Below are positions 26,683 through 36,325 of a stretch of DNA of 64,000 nt, one piece after another. Below the pieces are notes generated by a model that saw only the letters and a program-made list of their open reading frames with translations, ran no database searches and was not told where the DNA came from. Source of the DNA: CAVRQM01 sp963723455 (GTDB lineage: Bacteria; Pseudomonadota; Alphaproteobacteria; Acetobacterales; Acetobacteraceae); contig CAVRQM010000003.1 in NCBI GenBank assembly GCA_963723455.1, positions 124,001 through 188,000 of the forward strand, given 5' to 3'. How positions within the stretch are numbered: position 1 is the first letter of the stretch; every line of letters begins with the position of its first letter. A program made the position numbers and the translations under genes.

Positions 26683-26697
26683 TTAACCGGCGCTTCG
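26683..26697 (+). promoter_or_regulatory. Possible CtrA-like box (TTAA-N7-TTCG)
   Basis: TTAA at 26683-26686 and TTCG at 26694-26697 with seven bases between, ending 25 bases before the start of the degenerate kinase-like gene. It has the same half-site order and nearly the same distance to the start codon as the box before flgB. Binding is inferred. Confidence 0.3.
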
Positions 26698-26722
26698 GCC
26701 GAATCTGGCGAGCATCCGCGCG

Positions 26723-27643
26723 ATGTTCGCCATTGCCTCTGTCTTGCTGTGCTGCTGTCTGGCTTGCGCCGTGTTGTGGCGGCACGGCCGGGCGCAACGG
26801 CTCCGCCTGCAACGGGCGCTGTCGCAGTCGGCCGCCGAGCGGGCAGCGCTGCAGCGCCTGGCCCAGCTTGCCGGTCGCGACCTGCGCGACGCAGCGCTGC
26901 GGCTGCACGTCCAGGCGGGCCTGGCGCGGCCCGAGGCCGACCGCGCCGGGGCCGGCGCGCTGGCGGCCATCGCCGAGCGGTGCCGGTCGCTCGCCACTGA
27001 TCTCGGCGAAGCTGGCCTGGGTGCAACTAGTCCTGGTGCAGCCGACCTTGGTGCAGGCGGCATGGGTGCAGACCGCATGGGTGCAAACGGGGCGCACCCG
27101 GCGCTGCGCGACGAAACCCTCGATCTGCTGGCCTGCGCGCGCCAGTCCGCGCAGGCGGTGGCGGCGGTGATTGCGCCCGGCCTGCGACGGTTCTGCCTGC
27201 CGGACGGCGTGCTGCCGGTCCGCGCCGACCGCCGGGCGATCCGGCAGGTCCTGGGGCGGGTGCTCACCGAGGCAGCCATGAACACGCGCGAGGGCGACTG
27301 GATCGCGCTGTCGGTTGCCGAGTTGGCGGATGCAGGTTTCGCTCTGATCGTTGCCGACGAGGGCCTCGGCATCGCCGGCGCCGAGGCGGAAGCGGGGACG
27401 GCAGCCGACAACGGCGCCGACGCGGCGCGCGACAGCCGCGGCATGGCGGCTCCGCTGACCCTGGCGCGCCGGCTGATGCAGGCGCATGGCGGGACGCTGG
27501 AGGTGATCGCGACGCCCGGGGCCGGCACCCAGGTCAGCCTGCTGTTTCCGCGCAGCCGCCGCCGGCCATCGCTTCGCGACCACACCGCCCGCGAAGGTGT
27601 CGCGTCGCGCACGCATACGATTGACGCAACCCTGCCATCCTGA
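26723..27643 (+). CDS. Degenerate histidine kinase-like ATPase-domain protein
   Basis: A 306-residue protein with one N-terminal membrane helix (about residues 3-20), a helical segment where the phosphoacceptor histidine would lie, and a C-terminal ATPase-like domain. At the H-box position the sequence reads AGRDLRDAAL (R52-D53), so the phosphorylated histidine appears replaced. The N-box (VLTEAAMNTREGD) is also degenerate, while a DEGLGI box and a G2-like GGTLEVIATPGAG segment remain. Residues 99-123 are a short pentapeptide tandem repeat (LGATS-PGAAD-LGAGG-MGADR-MGANG). Function is unknown; it may be a pseudokinase or a signalling scaffold. Confidence 0.6.
   Translation: MFAIASVLLCCCLACAVLWRHGRAQRLRLQRALSQSAAERAALQRLAQLAGRDLRDAALRLHVQAGLARPEADRAGAGALAAIAERCRSLATDLGEAGLGATSPGAADLGAGGMGADRMGANGAHPALRDETLDLLACARQSAQAVAAVIAPGLRRFCLPDGVLPVRADRRAIRQVLGRVLTEAAMNTREGDWIALSVAELADAGFALIVADEGLGIAGAEAEAGTAADNGADAARDSRGMAAPLTLARRLMQAHGGTLEVIATPGAGTQVSLLFPRSRRRPSLRDHTAREGVASRTHTIDATLPS
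27017..27091 (+). repeat. Five 15-base tandem repeats inside the kinase-like gene
   Basis: Five units of 15 bases (27017, 27032, 27047, 27062 and 27077) share the core TGGTGCA or GGGTGCA at the same offset. In the gene's frame they encode five-residue units with a G-A step. They look like replication-slippage repeats and lie in the linker between the helical segment and the ATPase-like domain. Confidence 0.8.
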
Positions 27644-27705
27644 GCTATTTTGTCTTCGGCGTGACGCAATTGCGTGTCATTCGGCCAGCACAGGCGCGAG
27701 GGCGG

Positions 27706-29600
27706 ATGATGCGGAGAGCGTGGGAGGTCTTTGGACGCGCTTGCGGCGTGGCGGTGCTGATCGCCGCGCTGCCCTGGCTGGCCGCGCTGGCCCAGGCTCC
27801 GGCGCCGATCCATGCCCGGCTGGACCGCTTCAGCCGCAGCTACGACCTGCACGCCGACCTCACTTATGTCGAGACGGTGTAGGTCGACTACACGCTGCGC
27901 GACGCGCGCGGTCTGTCAGAGCGCGAGCGCAGCGCGTTCTCGTTCTATCCGGCCTCGCAGAGCCTGCAGGTGGTCGAGGCCTGGGTGCAGCAGCCGGACG
28001 GCACGCGTATCGACGTGCCCGCCTCCGGCCGCTTCACCCGGCCATCGGCGGCGGCGCAGAACGCGCCGGGCTTTACCGGCGCGATGACCACCACGCTGCT
28101 GTATCCGCAGCTGCGCGAGGGCAGCCGCACGCATGTGCGTCTGGCGCCTGACGCAGAAGACGCCGCCGCTGATGGGCTTCGATGTCTGGGCCGAGCCGCC
28201 GATGGAAACCCCGGTCGGCGTCGGCCGCATCGATATGTCGGCCCCGGCCGGCCTGCCGTTGCACTGGGCGGCGCGCGGCGGGTTCGAGGTGACGGACCAA
28301 ACGATCGCCGGGCAGCGCCGGATCGCCGCGGTCATCCGCGGCACCCAGGCCGCCGAGCCGGAGCGCGAGATGGTCGATGCGGCGGATTTCCAGCCGCTGT
28401 TCCTGGCCACCTCGCTGTCGCGGCTGCAGGATGTCGGCGCGATCTACTGGCGCCAGTCGCACGACAAGGCGGTGGTCACGCCGGAGATTTCGGCGCTTGC
28501 GGCAAGGATCGCCGGCGGCCGCACCGGCGAGGACGCGGCGCGCGCCATCTACGACTGGGTGACGGCGAATATCCGCTATGTCGCGGTCTATCTCGACCCC
28601 AATGACGGCTGGGTTCCGCATCCGGCGCAAACGGTGCTGGAACACGGCTACGGCGACTGCAAGGACCATGTGGTGCTGATGCAGGCCCTGCTGGCCTCGC
28701 TCGGCATCCGCGCCGAGGCGGCGATGGTCGACTGGGGCGACCGCACGAGCCGAGGCGCCGCTTTGGGTGCCGCAGTTCAATCACGCCATCGTCTATCTGC
28801 CCGAGTTCCACCGCTACCTGAACCCGACCAATCCATATGCGCGCTATGGCAGCCTGGACGTGCATCTGGCCGGCAAGCAGGTGGTGCTGGCCACGCCGCG
28901 AGGGGGCCATCGGCCACACGCCGCCGGGCCAGCCCGGGCAGAACATCTACCGTGCGGACAGCCATATGACGCTGGAACTGGACGGAGCTATCGAAGGGTC
29001 GGCGCGGTTCACCGTGTCGGCCAATCTGGAAAGCATGCTGCGTGCGGCCGTGGCCGGGGCGGATTCGGCGGACGATCTGCCCGACCGACTGCTGGCGATG
29101 ACTCCGGAGGGCGGCTTCGGCCGCGTTCACCACCAGCAATCCGCGCGACCTGTCGCAGCCGTTCTCGCTGGTGGCGACCTGGCGCAGCCCGCACGCGGTG
29201 GTGTTCCATGACCAGCAGGCCTATCTGACCACGCCGGTCGGCCCCGACCCCGATCCGATCATCCGATTGCGCAAGTTCCTGTCGCGCGGCGCTCTGCGGC
29301 ATCATGCGATGATGGTCGGCGCGGGCGACTTCCAATGGACCACCACCCTGCGCCTGCCGCCCGACGACGCGGTCAGCGTGCTGCCGCCGAACGTGGCTAT
29401 GCGCAACGGCGCTGGCCTGTACACGCCAGCTACGAGCGCACCGCCGACGGCGTGCGCGTGATCAGGCGCATGCTGATCGAACGCGACGTGTTCCCGCCGC
29501 GGACTATCCGGAGCTTGAGGCGCTGATCTATGCGGCGCTGCAGGACTCCCGGGCGACGCTGGTGCTGTCGCGGGCGGAGGCGGTTGCCGCCGCGCCGTAG
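27706..29600 (+). pseudogene. DUF3857/transglutaminase-like protein, internal stop and about six frameshifts
   Basis: The intact gene would code for an exported protein of about 630 residues: a signal peptide (ending near LAQAPAP), a DUF3857 domain, and a transglutaminase-like domain whose catalytic cysteine is in YGDCKDHVVL. As sequenced there is a TAG at 27880-27882 where the family context (VETV.VDYTLRD) suggests Gln CAG, and frame changes near 28143, 28755, 28900, 29125, 29428 and 29505. The many shifts, plus a substitution stop, make this the best candidate in the window for a truly decaying gene, though sequencing errors could explain the indels. It is unlikely to make a full protein if the sequence is right. 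Confidence 0.7.
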
Positions 29601-29644
29601 CGATCCGGGTGAGGGGCGCAGCGCCGCGGCCAGCAGGTCGGCTG

Positions 29645-31356
29645 CTACGCCTCGCATCCCTCCTCGCGCAGCAGATCCAGCACCGCCGCTTCGGGCACCT
29701 CGCGGCTGGTGAACGCGGCTCCGATGCCGCGCGCCAGGACGAAGGTCAGCCGGCCGTCGCGCATCTTCTTGTCGCGCCGCATCAGCGCCGGCCAGCCGCG
29801 CGGCCGAGAACCGGCGGTTCAGCATGCGCAGCTCGGCCGGCAGGCCGACCGCGGCCAGGTGCGCCACCACGCGCTCGGCGATCGGCCGCGTCGCACAGCC
29901 CCAGCCGCGCCGACAGCCGGAACGCCAGCCCGACGCCGACCGCGACCGCCTCGCCATGCAGGATCGCGCCGTAGCCGAGATCGGCCTCTAGCGCGTGGCC
30001 GAAGGTGTGGCCCAGGTTCAGCAGCGCGCGGCCGCCCTCGGCGCGCTCCTCGCGCTCGTCGTCGGCGACCACCGCCGCCTTGAAGGCGCAGGCGCGCAGC
30101 ACCGCCTCGGCCTGCGCCGCGCGGTCGCCGCCCACCACCGCCGCGCCGTTCGCCTCGCACCAGGCGAACAGCGCGGCATCGCCAATCAGCCCGGCCTTGG
30201 CGATCTCGGCATAGCCGGCGCGCAGCTCGCGGGCCGGCAGGGTGGCCAGCGTCGCGGTGTCGGCCAGCACCATGCGCGGCTGGTGGAACGCGCCGATCAG
30301 GTTCTTGCCATGCGCCGCGTTGATGCCGGTCTTGCCGCCCAACAGAGCTGTCCACCTGCGCCAGCAGCGTCGTCGGCGCCTGCACGAAGGGCAGGCCGCG
30401 CAGGGTCGCCGCGGCGGCGAACCCGGCGAGGTCGCCGACCACGCCGCCGCCCAGCGCGATCACCGTGGTCCGCCGCTCGACCCCGGAGGCCAGCAGGTCG
30501 TCCACCACGCCGCGCCCAGGTCGCGACATCCTTGGATGCCTCCCCGGCGGCGACGGTAATGCAATGCGTCTCGATCCCGGCCTCGGCCAGTCCGGCCAGC
30601 AGCGCCGGCAGATGCAGCGGGGCCACCGCCTCGTCGGTGACAACGACTGCGCGCCGCTGCGCCATCACCGGCGCCGCATACGCGCCGGCCCGGCCGAGCA
30701 GCCCGTCGCCCACCACGATGTCGTAGGACCCGCCGGAAAGCGCGACCGGCAGCCGGCGCGGGCGGCGCCAGCCGAGCAGTGCGTCCTGCACCCGGGTCGT
30801 CGTCTGTTCCGGGTGCTCGTCGCCGCAATCCACCACGATGTCCGCCTCCGCATAGACAGGGTGCCGCTGCGCGGCCAGCCGCAGCAGCACCTCGGCCGGA
30901 TCCTGGCCGTGCAGCAAAGGGCGATGCGTGCGGCTGCTGACCCGGCGCACCAGGACCGATAGCGGGCAGCGCAGCCACAGGCTGGTCGCCGCGGCGCGGA
31001 TCGCCGCGCGGGTCTCGGCGTCCATGAACGCGCCGCCGCCGGTCGCCAGGACCAAGGGCGGGCCGGACAGCAGGCGGCGGATCACCCGGCGCTCACCGTC
31101 GCGGAACGAGGCCTCGCCGTAGCGGGCGAAGATCTCGGCGATGCTGCGCCCGGCGGCGAGTTCGATCTCGGCATCGGCGTCGCGGAACGGCAGGCCGAGT
31201 TGCGTCGCCAGCCGCCGGCCGATCGCCGTCTTGCCGGCGCCCATCAGGCCCACCAGCACGATGCCGCGGTCGATCACCGAAGTGATCGGCGCACGCCGCA
31301 GCTCGGCGGGTGCGCTCAGCGGGCGGCTCGGTCAGGAGCGCGGTGTTGCGTGACAT
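29645..31356 (-). pseudogene. aroKB: Fused shikimate kinase/3-dehydroquinate synthase AroKB (about five frameshifts as sequenced)
   Basis: One gene joins two shikimate-pathway enzymes. The N-terminal part is shikimate kinase (P-loop GLMGAGKTAIG, DADAEIE, RYGEASFRDGE, ATGGGAF), and it runs directly into 3-dehydroquinate synthase (VIALGGGVVGDLAGFAAA, QAPTTLLAQVDSSVG, GKTGINAAHGKNLIGAFHQP, NLGHTFGHALE, MRRDKKMRDG). The start ATG is probably at 31356, and the stop is at 29645. Frames change near 31298, 30522, 30340 (an extra G in the SSVGGKTG codons), 29890 and 29795, with perfect family sequence on both sides. Since both steps are essential for aromatic amino acids, sequencing error is more likely than loss. 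Fused AroKB proteins are known in this bacterial group. Confidence 0.88.
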
Positions 31357-31466
31357 GGCGGGCAAGGCTAGCACAGCCCCCATCGCCGCCAACCCGTCCC
31401 CGCCAGGCGTCGCCGCCCGCGCGACGCGCCTGGACACGTCCGTCCGGGGCAAGCCGTCTGGATGCC

Positions 31467-31613
31467 ATGCGCCGTCTGTTCTTCGTCGTGCTGCTGCTGC
31501 TGCTGGTCGCGATCGGCGTCGGCGTGCTGGTGCTGGGCGCGTTTCCGCCGGCGCCGCATGTGCAGACCATCCAGAAGGTGCTGCCCAACGACCGCTTCGG
31601 CCACGGCAGCTAG
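31467..31613 (+). CDS. Small single-helix membrane protein
   Basis: A 48-residue protein starting MRRLFFVVLLLLLVAIGV, with one strong hydrophobic helix (about residues 4-26), then a polar tail ending VLPNDRFGHGS. It stops five bases before the xerD/C start, so it is probably co-transcribed with that gene. I do not recognise a function. A similar short helix-plus-LPNDRFG tail pattern is familiar to me from alphaproteobacterial hypothetical proteins, but I cannot check this here. Confidence 0.65.
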   Translation: MRRLFFVVLLLLLVAIGVGVLVLGAFPPAPHVQTIQKVLPNDRFGHGS

Positions 31614-31618
31614 GCGCG

Positions 31619-32548
31619 ATGGCCCGCGCGGCGACCCACGATCGGCATGTCGAGGCGTTCCTGGAGATGTTGAGCGCCGAGCGAGGGGCCGCGGTTAACA
31701 CGCTGGCCGCCTATGCCGCCGATCTGGCCGATGCCTCGGGCAGCATCCCCGGCGCGCTGGCGCGGGCCGACGAGGCGGCGTTGCGCGGCTACCTGGGCGG
31801 GCTGTCGCGCGCCGGGCGATCGGCGCGCACGGCGGCGCGACGGCTGTCCGCACTGCGCCAATTCTACCGCTTTCTGCTGCGCGAGGGAGTCCGCGCCGAC
31901 GACCCGGCAGAGCGGCTTGACGCCCCGCGCCTCGCCCCCGCGCTGCCGAGATGTCTGAGCGAGGCGGAGGTGGATGCGCTGCTGGCCGCTGCCGCCGCCC
32001 TGCCGCCGCCGCAGGCGCTGCTGGCCACCGCGGCGCTGGAGCTGCTGTACGCCACCGGGCTGCGCGTCTCGGAGTTGCTCGGACTGCGCGGCCGGGCGCT
32101 AGCCGGGGATGCGGCGCTGCTGCTGGTGCGCGGCAAGGGCGGCCGCGAGCGCGTCGTGCCGCTGTCCGACGCCGCGCGGCAGGCCGCCGCGGCGCTGCAT
32201 CCTGGACCACGCCGGCCGGCCTGGCTGTTTCCCGGCCGCGGCGCCTCGCGCCCAATGACCCGCCAGGGCTTCGCGCTGCTGCTGAAGCGGGTGGCGCTGG
32301 CCGCCGGCCTGGATCCGGCGCGGGTCAGCCCGCACGTGCTGCGCCACTCGTTCGCCAGCCACATGCTGGCGCGCGGCGCCGACCTGCGCAGCCTGCAACT
32401 GCTGCTCGGCCACGCCGACATCGCCACCACGCAGATCTACACCCATGTCCTGGCCGAGCGCCTGCAACGCCTGGTCGAGGAGCATCACCCGCTGGCCGTC
32501 CCGGCTGCGGCCCGGCCGCCTCTGGCCACGGGGTCCGGCAGGGGCTAA
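31619..32548 (+). CDS. xerD: Tyrosine recombinase XerC/XerD
   Basis: A 309-residue site-specific recombinase that resolves chromosome dimers at dif during division. All six catalytic residues are present: R149 (GLRVSELL), K173 (GKGGRER), H239 and R242 (HVLRHSF), H265 (LLGHADI) and the nucleophile Y274 (TQIYTHV). The N-terminal SAM-like core-binding domain spans about residues 10-100. The neighbouring accA and aroKB are housekeeping genes, so this is the chromosomal Xer and not an integrase. XerD is preferred over XerC from the downstream accA arrangement, but this is not certain. Confidence 0.9.
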   Translation: MARAATHDRHVEAFLEMLSAERGAAVNTLAAYAADLADASGSIPGALARADEAALRGYLGGLSRAGRSARTAARRLSALRQFYRFLLREGVRADDPAERLDAPRLAPALPRCLSEAEVDALLAAAAALPPPQALLATAALELLYATGLRVSELLGLRGRALAGDAALLLVRGKGGRERVVPLSDAARQAAAALHPGPRRPAWLFPGRGASRPMTRQGFALLLKRVALAAGLDPARVSPHVLRHSFASHMLARGADLRSLQLLLGHADIATTQIYTHVLAERLQRLVEEHHPLAVPAAARPPLATGSGRG

Positions 32549-32557
32549 TCGGCAGCG

Positions 32558-33514
32558 ATGCGCCATTATCTGGACTTCGAGAAGCCGATTGCCGAGCTGG
32601 AAGGCAAGATCGACGAACTCCGCCACATGTCCGAGACGGACGGGCTCAACATCGCCGACGAGGTCGGCCGGCTGGTCGAGAAATCCGACAAGCAGCTGCG
32701 CGCGATCTACGCCAAGCTGACCGCCTGGCAGAAGGTGCAGGTGGCCCGCCACCCCGACCGGCCGAAGACGGTCGACTACCTGTCCGCCCTGATTACCGAC
32801 TTCACGCCGCTCGCGGGCGACCGCGCGTTCGGCGACGACGCCGCGGTGGTCGGCGGGCTGGGGCGCTTCCGCGGCCGTTCGGTGGTGGTGCTGGGCACCG
32901 AGAAGGGCCGCGATACCGACAGCCGGATCGCCCATAATTTCGGCGCGGCACGGCCGGAGGGCTATCGCAAGGCGCGACGGCTGATCGAGCTGGCCGGCCG
33001 GTTCCGGCTGCCGGTGCTGAGCTTCATCGACACCTCCGGCGCCTTCCCCGGCATCGAGGCCGAGGCGCGCGGCCAGGCGGAGGCGATCGCCCGCTCGATC
33101 GACGCCTGCCTGGACGCGCCGGTGCCGGTGGTGGCCACCGTGATCGGCGAGGGCGGCTCGGGCGGCGCCATTGCGCTGGCGGCGGGCGATGCGGTGCTGA
33201 TGATGGAACACGCGATCTATTCGGTGATCTCGCCGGAGGGCTGCGCGGCGATCCTGTGGAAGGATGCGGCGCAGGCGGCGCAGGCGGCCGAGGCGCTGCG
33301 GCTGACGGCGGAGGATTTGAAGCGCCTGCGCCTGATCGACGCCATCGTGGCCGAACCGCTGGGCGGCGCGCATCGCGATCCGGCGGCGGCGGTGGCCACG
33401 GTGGGCGACGCCGTGGCGGCGGCGCTGGACCCGCTGCTGGCGCTCGACGCGGCCACGCTGCGCGGGCGGCGGGCCGACAAGTTCCTGGAGATGGGCCGGG
33501 ACGCGCTGGCCTGA
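32558..33514 (+). CDS. accA: Acetyl-CoA carboxylase carboxyltransferase subunit alpha
   Basis: A 318-residue subunit that with AccD transfers carboxyl from biotin to acetyl-CoA. It starts MRHYLDFEKPIAELEGKIDEL (key residues YLDFEKPIAEL). The central VLSFIDTSGAFPGIEAEARGQ region and the GEGGSGGAIAL glycine loop form the CoA-binding site. Length and motifs are normal. It lies nine bases after xerD and converges with the O-antigen-ligase-like gene. Confidence 0.97.
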   Translation: MRHYLDFEKPIAELEGKIDELRHMSETDGLNIADEVGRLVEKSDKQLRAIYAKLTAWQKVQVARHPDRPKTVDYLSALITDFTPLAGDRAFGDDAAVVGGLGRFRGRSVVVLGTEKGRDTDSRIAHNFGAARPEGYRKARRLIELAGRFRLPVLSFIDTSGAFPGIEAEARGQAEAIARSIDACLDAPVPVVATVIGEGGSGGAIALAAGDAVLMMEHAIYSVISPEGCAAILWKDAAQAAQAAEALRLTAEDLKRLRLIDAIVAEPLGGAHRDPAAAVATVGDAVAAALDPLLALDAATLRGRRADKFLEMGRDALA

Positions 33515-33546
33515 GACCCCGCGCCGCCTGAGACCCGGGGCGGCCG

Positions 33547-34861
33547 CTATTGCAGGCGGAGCGGGGCCGGAACGCGCGTCCCACCGAGCGCCGGCGTCAG
33601 CGCGCCGCGCAGCGCGGGGGCGGCGGCGGGCGCCCGTGCGGTCAGCTGGCGCAGGGTCGAAAGGATCGCCAGGATGGCCAGGAAGGCGTCGAAATACGAC
33701 ATGCTGAGCGCCGCCCCGCCGACATAGAACGACACTAGGCAGATCTGCAGCGTTCGCGCCAGATCGTATGCCCAGCGCAGGCCCGGCCGCCCGCGCGTCT
33801 GCCGGGCGATCACCCCGGCGTTGCGCAGCCCGAGCAGCAGCATGGACACGTAGATCGCCAGCCCGGGAAATCCGTGCTCGCCCAGCACCTCGAAATAGAT
33901 GCTGTGGGCGGCGTGCGCGGTCTCGTCGGGGAAGTAGTGGTTGAAGATCGGCGGCAACTCGGGAGCGGCGAAACCCGCGCCGAACGGGAAGTGCTCGGTG
34001 GCATACAGGGTCGCCACCTGCCAGGCGACCACGCGGCCGTGGAACGAGGAGTTCCTGCGAGGCATTCTGGATGGTGGACATGCGCTCGAAGAACGACGGC
34101 GGCATGATGCTGAGACCGCCGGCCACGACCACCGCCGCGGCCAGCCCGTACAGCACCTTGCGGTCGCTGCGCCACCAGAACATCGCCAGCATGACGCCGA
34201 GCGCGATCACCGCGCCGCGTGAGAACGAGCCGAACACCATCAGCACCTGCAGCGCGAACGTGGCGCCGAGGCCCAGGCGCAGCCACGGCGCCCTGGTCTG
34301 CATCCGCAGATAGTTGACCAGCGGCAACCCCATCACGACGGCGGCGGCGAGCTGGTTGTTGTCGTACAGCAGCGTGTCAGCCGGTCCATAAACGATGGCC
34401 GATCCGCCGCCGACGATGGTGAACAGGCCGCCCTTGATGCCGAAATACGCGAGGCAGACCACGATCACCCAGATCATCGCCTGGATGCGGGCCTTGTTGG
34501 TGATCAGCACGAATACCATGAAGACGAAGACGAAGGTGCGCAGAGTCCGGTTCCAGATCGGCCAGGACCAGGCCGGGAACGGCGCGAACAGCGAGTTGAA
34601 GGTCATCCAGGCAAGGAAGATCAGCATCAGCCAAGGCATCGAGTTGCGGGTCCAGCGCTTCGGCTCGCGCGAGATCAGCCAGCCGCCCAGCGTCGCCACC
34701 GCGATCGCCAAACCGAACGGCTGGCCCAGCGCCGGGCCATAGACCTGCTGGTGCGGGCTGAGCAGGGAGAACCACTCCCAGGCCAGCACGCCGCAGGCGG
34801 GGTAGCGCAGGATCACCGGCAGCAGCGCCAGGACGCAGGCGATCAGGCTCAGGTCGCGCAT
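33547..34861 (-). CDS. O-antigen ligase-like / exosortase-A-type O-glycosylation ligase (one frameshift as sequenced)
   Basis: A polytopic membrane protein of about 437 residues with ten or more hydrophobic segments. It begins MRDLSLIACVLALLPVILRYP, and early WEWFSLLSPHQQVYG and RTLRTFVFVFMVFVLITNK segments match the Wzy-like ligases found with exosortase systems. The C-terminal half has the large loop with HAAHSIYFEVLGEHGFPG, which holds the conserved histidine of this family. The frame changes near 34051, between IQNASQ and NSSFHGR, so the two halves form one gene. Such enzymes join or polymerise glycans on the periplasmic face. It diverges from a small membrane protein and a GT2 gene, and no exosortase gene is in view. 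Confidence 0.78.
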
Positions 34862-34955
34862 CGGCAGCCTTGACCGCGCGGCGACGATGGTGCGTGTTGC
34901 GCCGGCGTGCGGGCACGGGCACGGGCGGCTGCGACAGGCGAGGGGACGACAGGCG

Positions 34956-35150
34956 GTGGACGGCGCATGGTTCCTGTTGGGGATAGCGGCGATCCTGGTG
35001 ATCGTAATTTGGGAGATCTGCAATGACGGCGCCGCGCCGGACGGTCCAACCAGCGGCCTGCTCGCCATGCCCGACGAGACGCCCCGACATCCTGATCCGG
35101 CAAAGCCGGTGCGCCCAGGCCGGTCGCCGGGACGCACGCGGCGCGACTAG
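34956..35150 (+). CDS. Small membrane protein (hypothetical)
   Basis: A possible 64-residue protein from GTG at 34956, preceded by GAGGGGA at about 34940. It has one hydrophobic helix (AWFLLGIAAILVIVIW) followed by a polar, Pro/Arg-rich tail containing DGPTSGLLAM. It lies in the space between the divergent ligase-like and GT2 genes. The helix stands out from shadow frames in its amino acid make-up, but no homologue can be checked, so it may be spurious. Confidence 0.45.
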   Translation: MDGAWFLLGIAAILVIVIWEICNDGAAPDGPTSGLLAMPDETPRHPDPAKPVRPGRSPGRTRRD

Positions 35151-35287
35151 CCCGGACGCGCGCCGCGTCCAGGCGGTTTGCGGCGGCAGAGGGGTGCATG
35201 TCGGCCATGCCCGACACCTGCCATAGGCAGGCAGTCCCAGCAACCGACACCGTTCCTGTGACGGACGCGATATGCGATAAAGGCGGC

Positions 35288-36217
35288 ATGGCTGACGAGC
35301 TACAGGTGTCCGTCGTGATCCCCGCATATAACGCCGCCGCGACGCTTGCCGCCGCCATCAATTCGGTTCTGGTGCAGACCCATCCGGCGCTGGAAGTGCT
35401 GGTGGTTGACGACGCGAGCGGCGACGGCACCGCCGACCTCGCCCGGTCTTATGCGTCGCACGGGGTGCGGCTGATCGCGATGCCCAGGAACGCCGGAGTC
35501 TCGGCGGCGCGGAATGCCGGCATCGCCGCCGCGCGCGGCGGGCTGGTCGCGTTTCTTGATGCCGACGACGAATGGCTGGACGGCAAGCTGGCGGCCCAGG
35601 TGGGCTTGTTCAGCGCCGATCCGCGCATCGCCATGGCCAGCTGCGGCACCAGGGCGGTCACCCTGCACGGCCGCGATTTCGGGGCGCTGTTCGACGGCGA
35701 GACCCCGCAGCCCGGCGCCGAAGCCTGGAAGCGGCTGCTGGCGCGCAACATCATCCACACCTCCAGCGTGATCGCCCGGCGCGACGCGCTGCTGGCGGTC
35801 GGCTGCTTCGACGAGGCCTTGCGTGTCAGCGAGGATCAGGATCTGTGGATCAAGCTGACCATGCACGGCCATCTGGGCTACGCAGACGCCATCCTCGTCA
35901 TCGTCCGGCCAACCCCGGGCAGCCTGTCAAGCGGCGGCTATCGCGATCTGGTCGAGGTGATGATGCCGATGGTGCTGGGCCACGTCGCCCGGCGCCGCGC
36001 CAAGCTGACCGGGCGCGAGGTGCGCGCCATACTGGGCGAGCGCTGGGCGCGCGTCGGCCGGTCCGCGTATAGCCAGGGCGCATATGGCGACGGCCTGCGC
36101 ATCCTGCTGGGCGCCATGCTGCGCGGCGACCGGCCATTGTTCAATCTGGCGTTTCTGATCGGCAGCGCGCCGCCGGTGCGCCGGCTGAAGCGGCTGGTGC
36201 GGGCCGGCCACAGCTAG
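35288..36217 (+). CDS. Glycosyltransferase family 2
   Basis: A 309-residue GT-A fold transferase. The nucleotide-sugar site is seen as VSVVIPAYNAAATLA, VVDDASGDGT and the metal-binding AFLDADDEWLDG (DxD). The later SEDQDLWIKL segment holds the catalytic-base region (ED). The ATG at 35288 puts the domain at the N-terminus; in-frame starts further up add an unrelated leader. It probably adds a sugar to a surface glycan; donor and acceptor are unknown. It converges with the RTX-like gene across a hairpin. Confidence 0.9.
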   Translation: MADELQVSVVIPAYNAAATLAAAINSVLVQTHPALEVLVVDDASGDGTADLARSYASHGVRLIAMPRNAGVSAARNAGIAAARGGLVAFLDADDEWLDGKLAAQVGLFSADPRIAMASCGTRAVTLHGRDFGALFDGETPQPGAEAWKRLLARNIIHTSSVIARRDALLAVGCFDEALRVSEDQDLWIKLTMHGHLGYADAILVIVRPTPGSLSSGGYRDLVEVMMPMVLGHVARRRAKLTGREVRAILGERWARVGRSAYSQGAYGDGLRILLGAMLRGDRPLFNLAFLIGSAPPVRRLKRLVRAGHS

Positions 36218-36273
36218 CGCATATCGTCCCAGGGCGACCGCAGTTGCCTGAGAGATCGTGGCGAAGCTGCCGG

Positions 36274-36312
36274 CGTGGCGGCTGCGGCTGGCGAGCAGCC
36301 AGGGCCGCCACG
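36274..36312. terminator. Hairpin between the convergent GT2 and RTX-like genes
   Basis: An eight-base-pair outer stem (36274-36281 with 36305-36312) and an inner five-base-pair stem (36288-36292 with 36298-36302) enclose a GAGCA loop, between two converging stop codons. There is no T run. It probably ends transcription from one or both sides. Confidence 0.5.
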
Positions 36313-36325
36313 ATCCGTCGTCGGA

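Noticed and set aside
27017..27091. Tandem repeats as a possible CRISPR array or origin iterons
   Set aside because: Units are 15 bases with no spacers and lie in frame inside a gene.
31619..32548. Xer-type recombinase as the integrase of a mobile island
   Set aside because: It sits among housekeeping genes, with no tRNA, direct repeats or cargo genes, and has normal Xer length and motifs.
32099..35137. Open frame of 1,012 codons reading through the ligase-like gene and antisense to accA
   Set aside because: Only its first part (34861 to about 34051) is family-like; the rest is a wrong frame after the frameshift.
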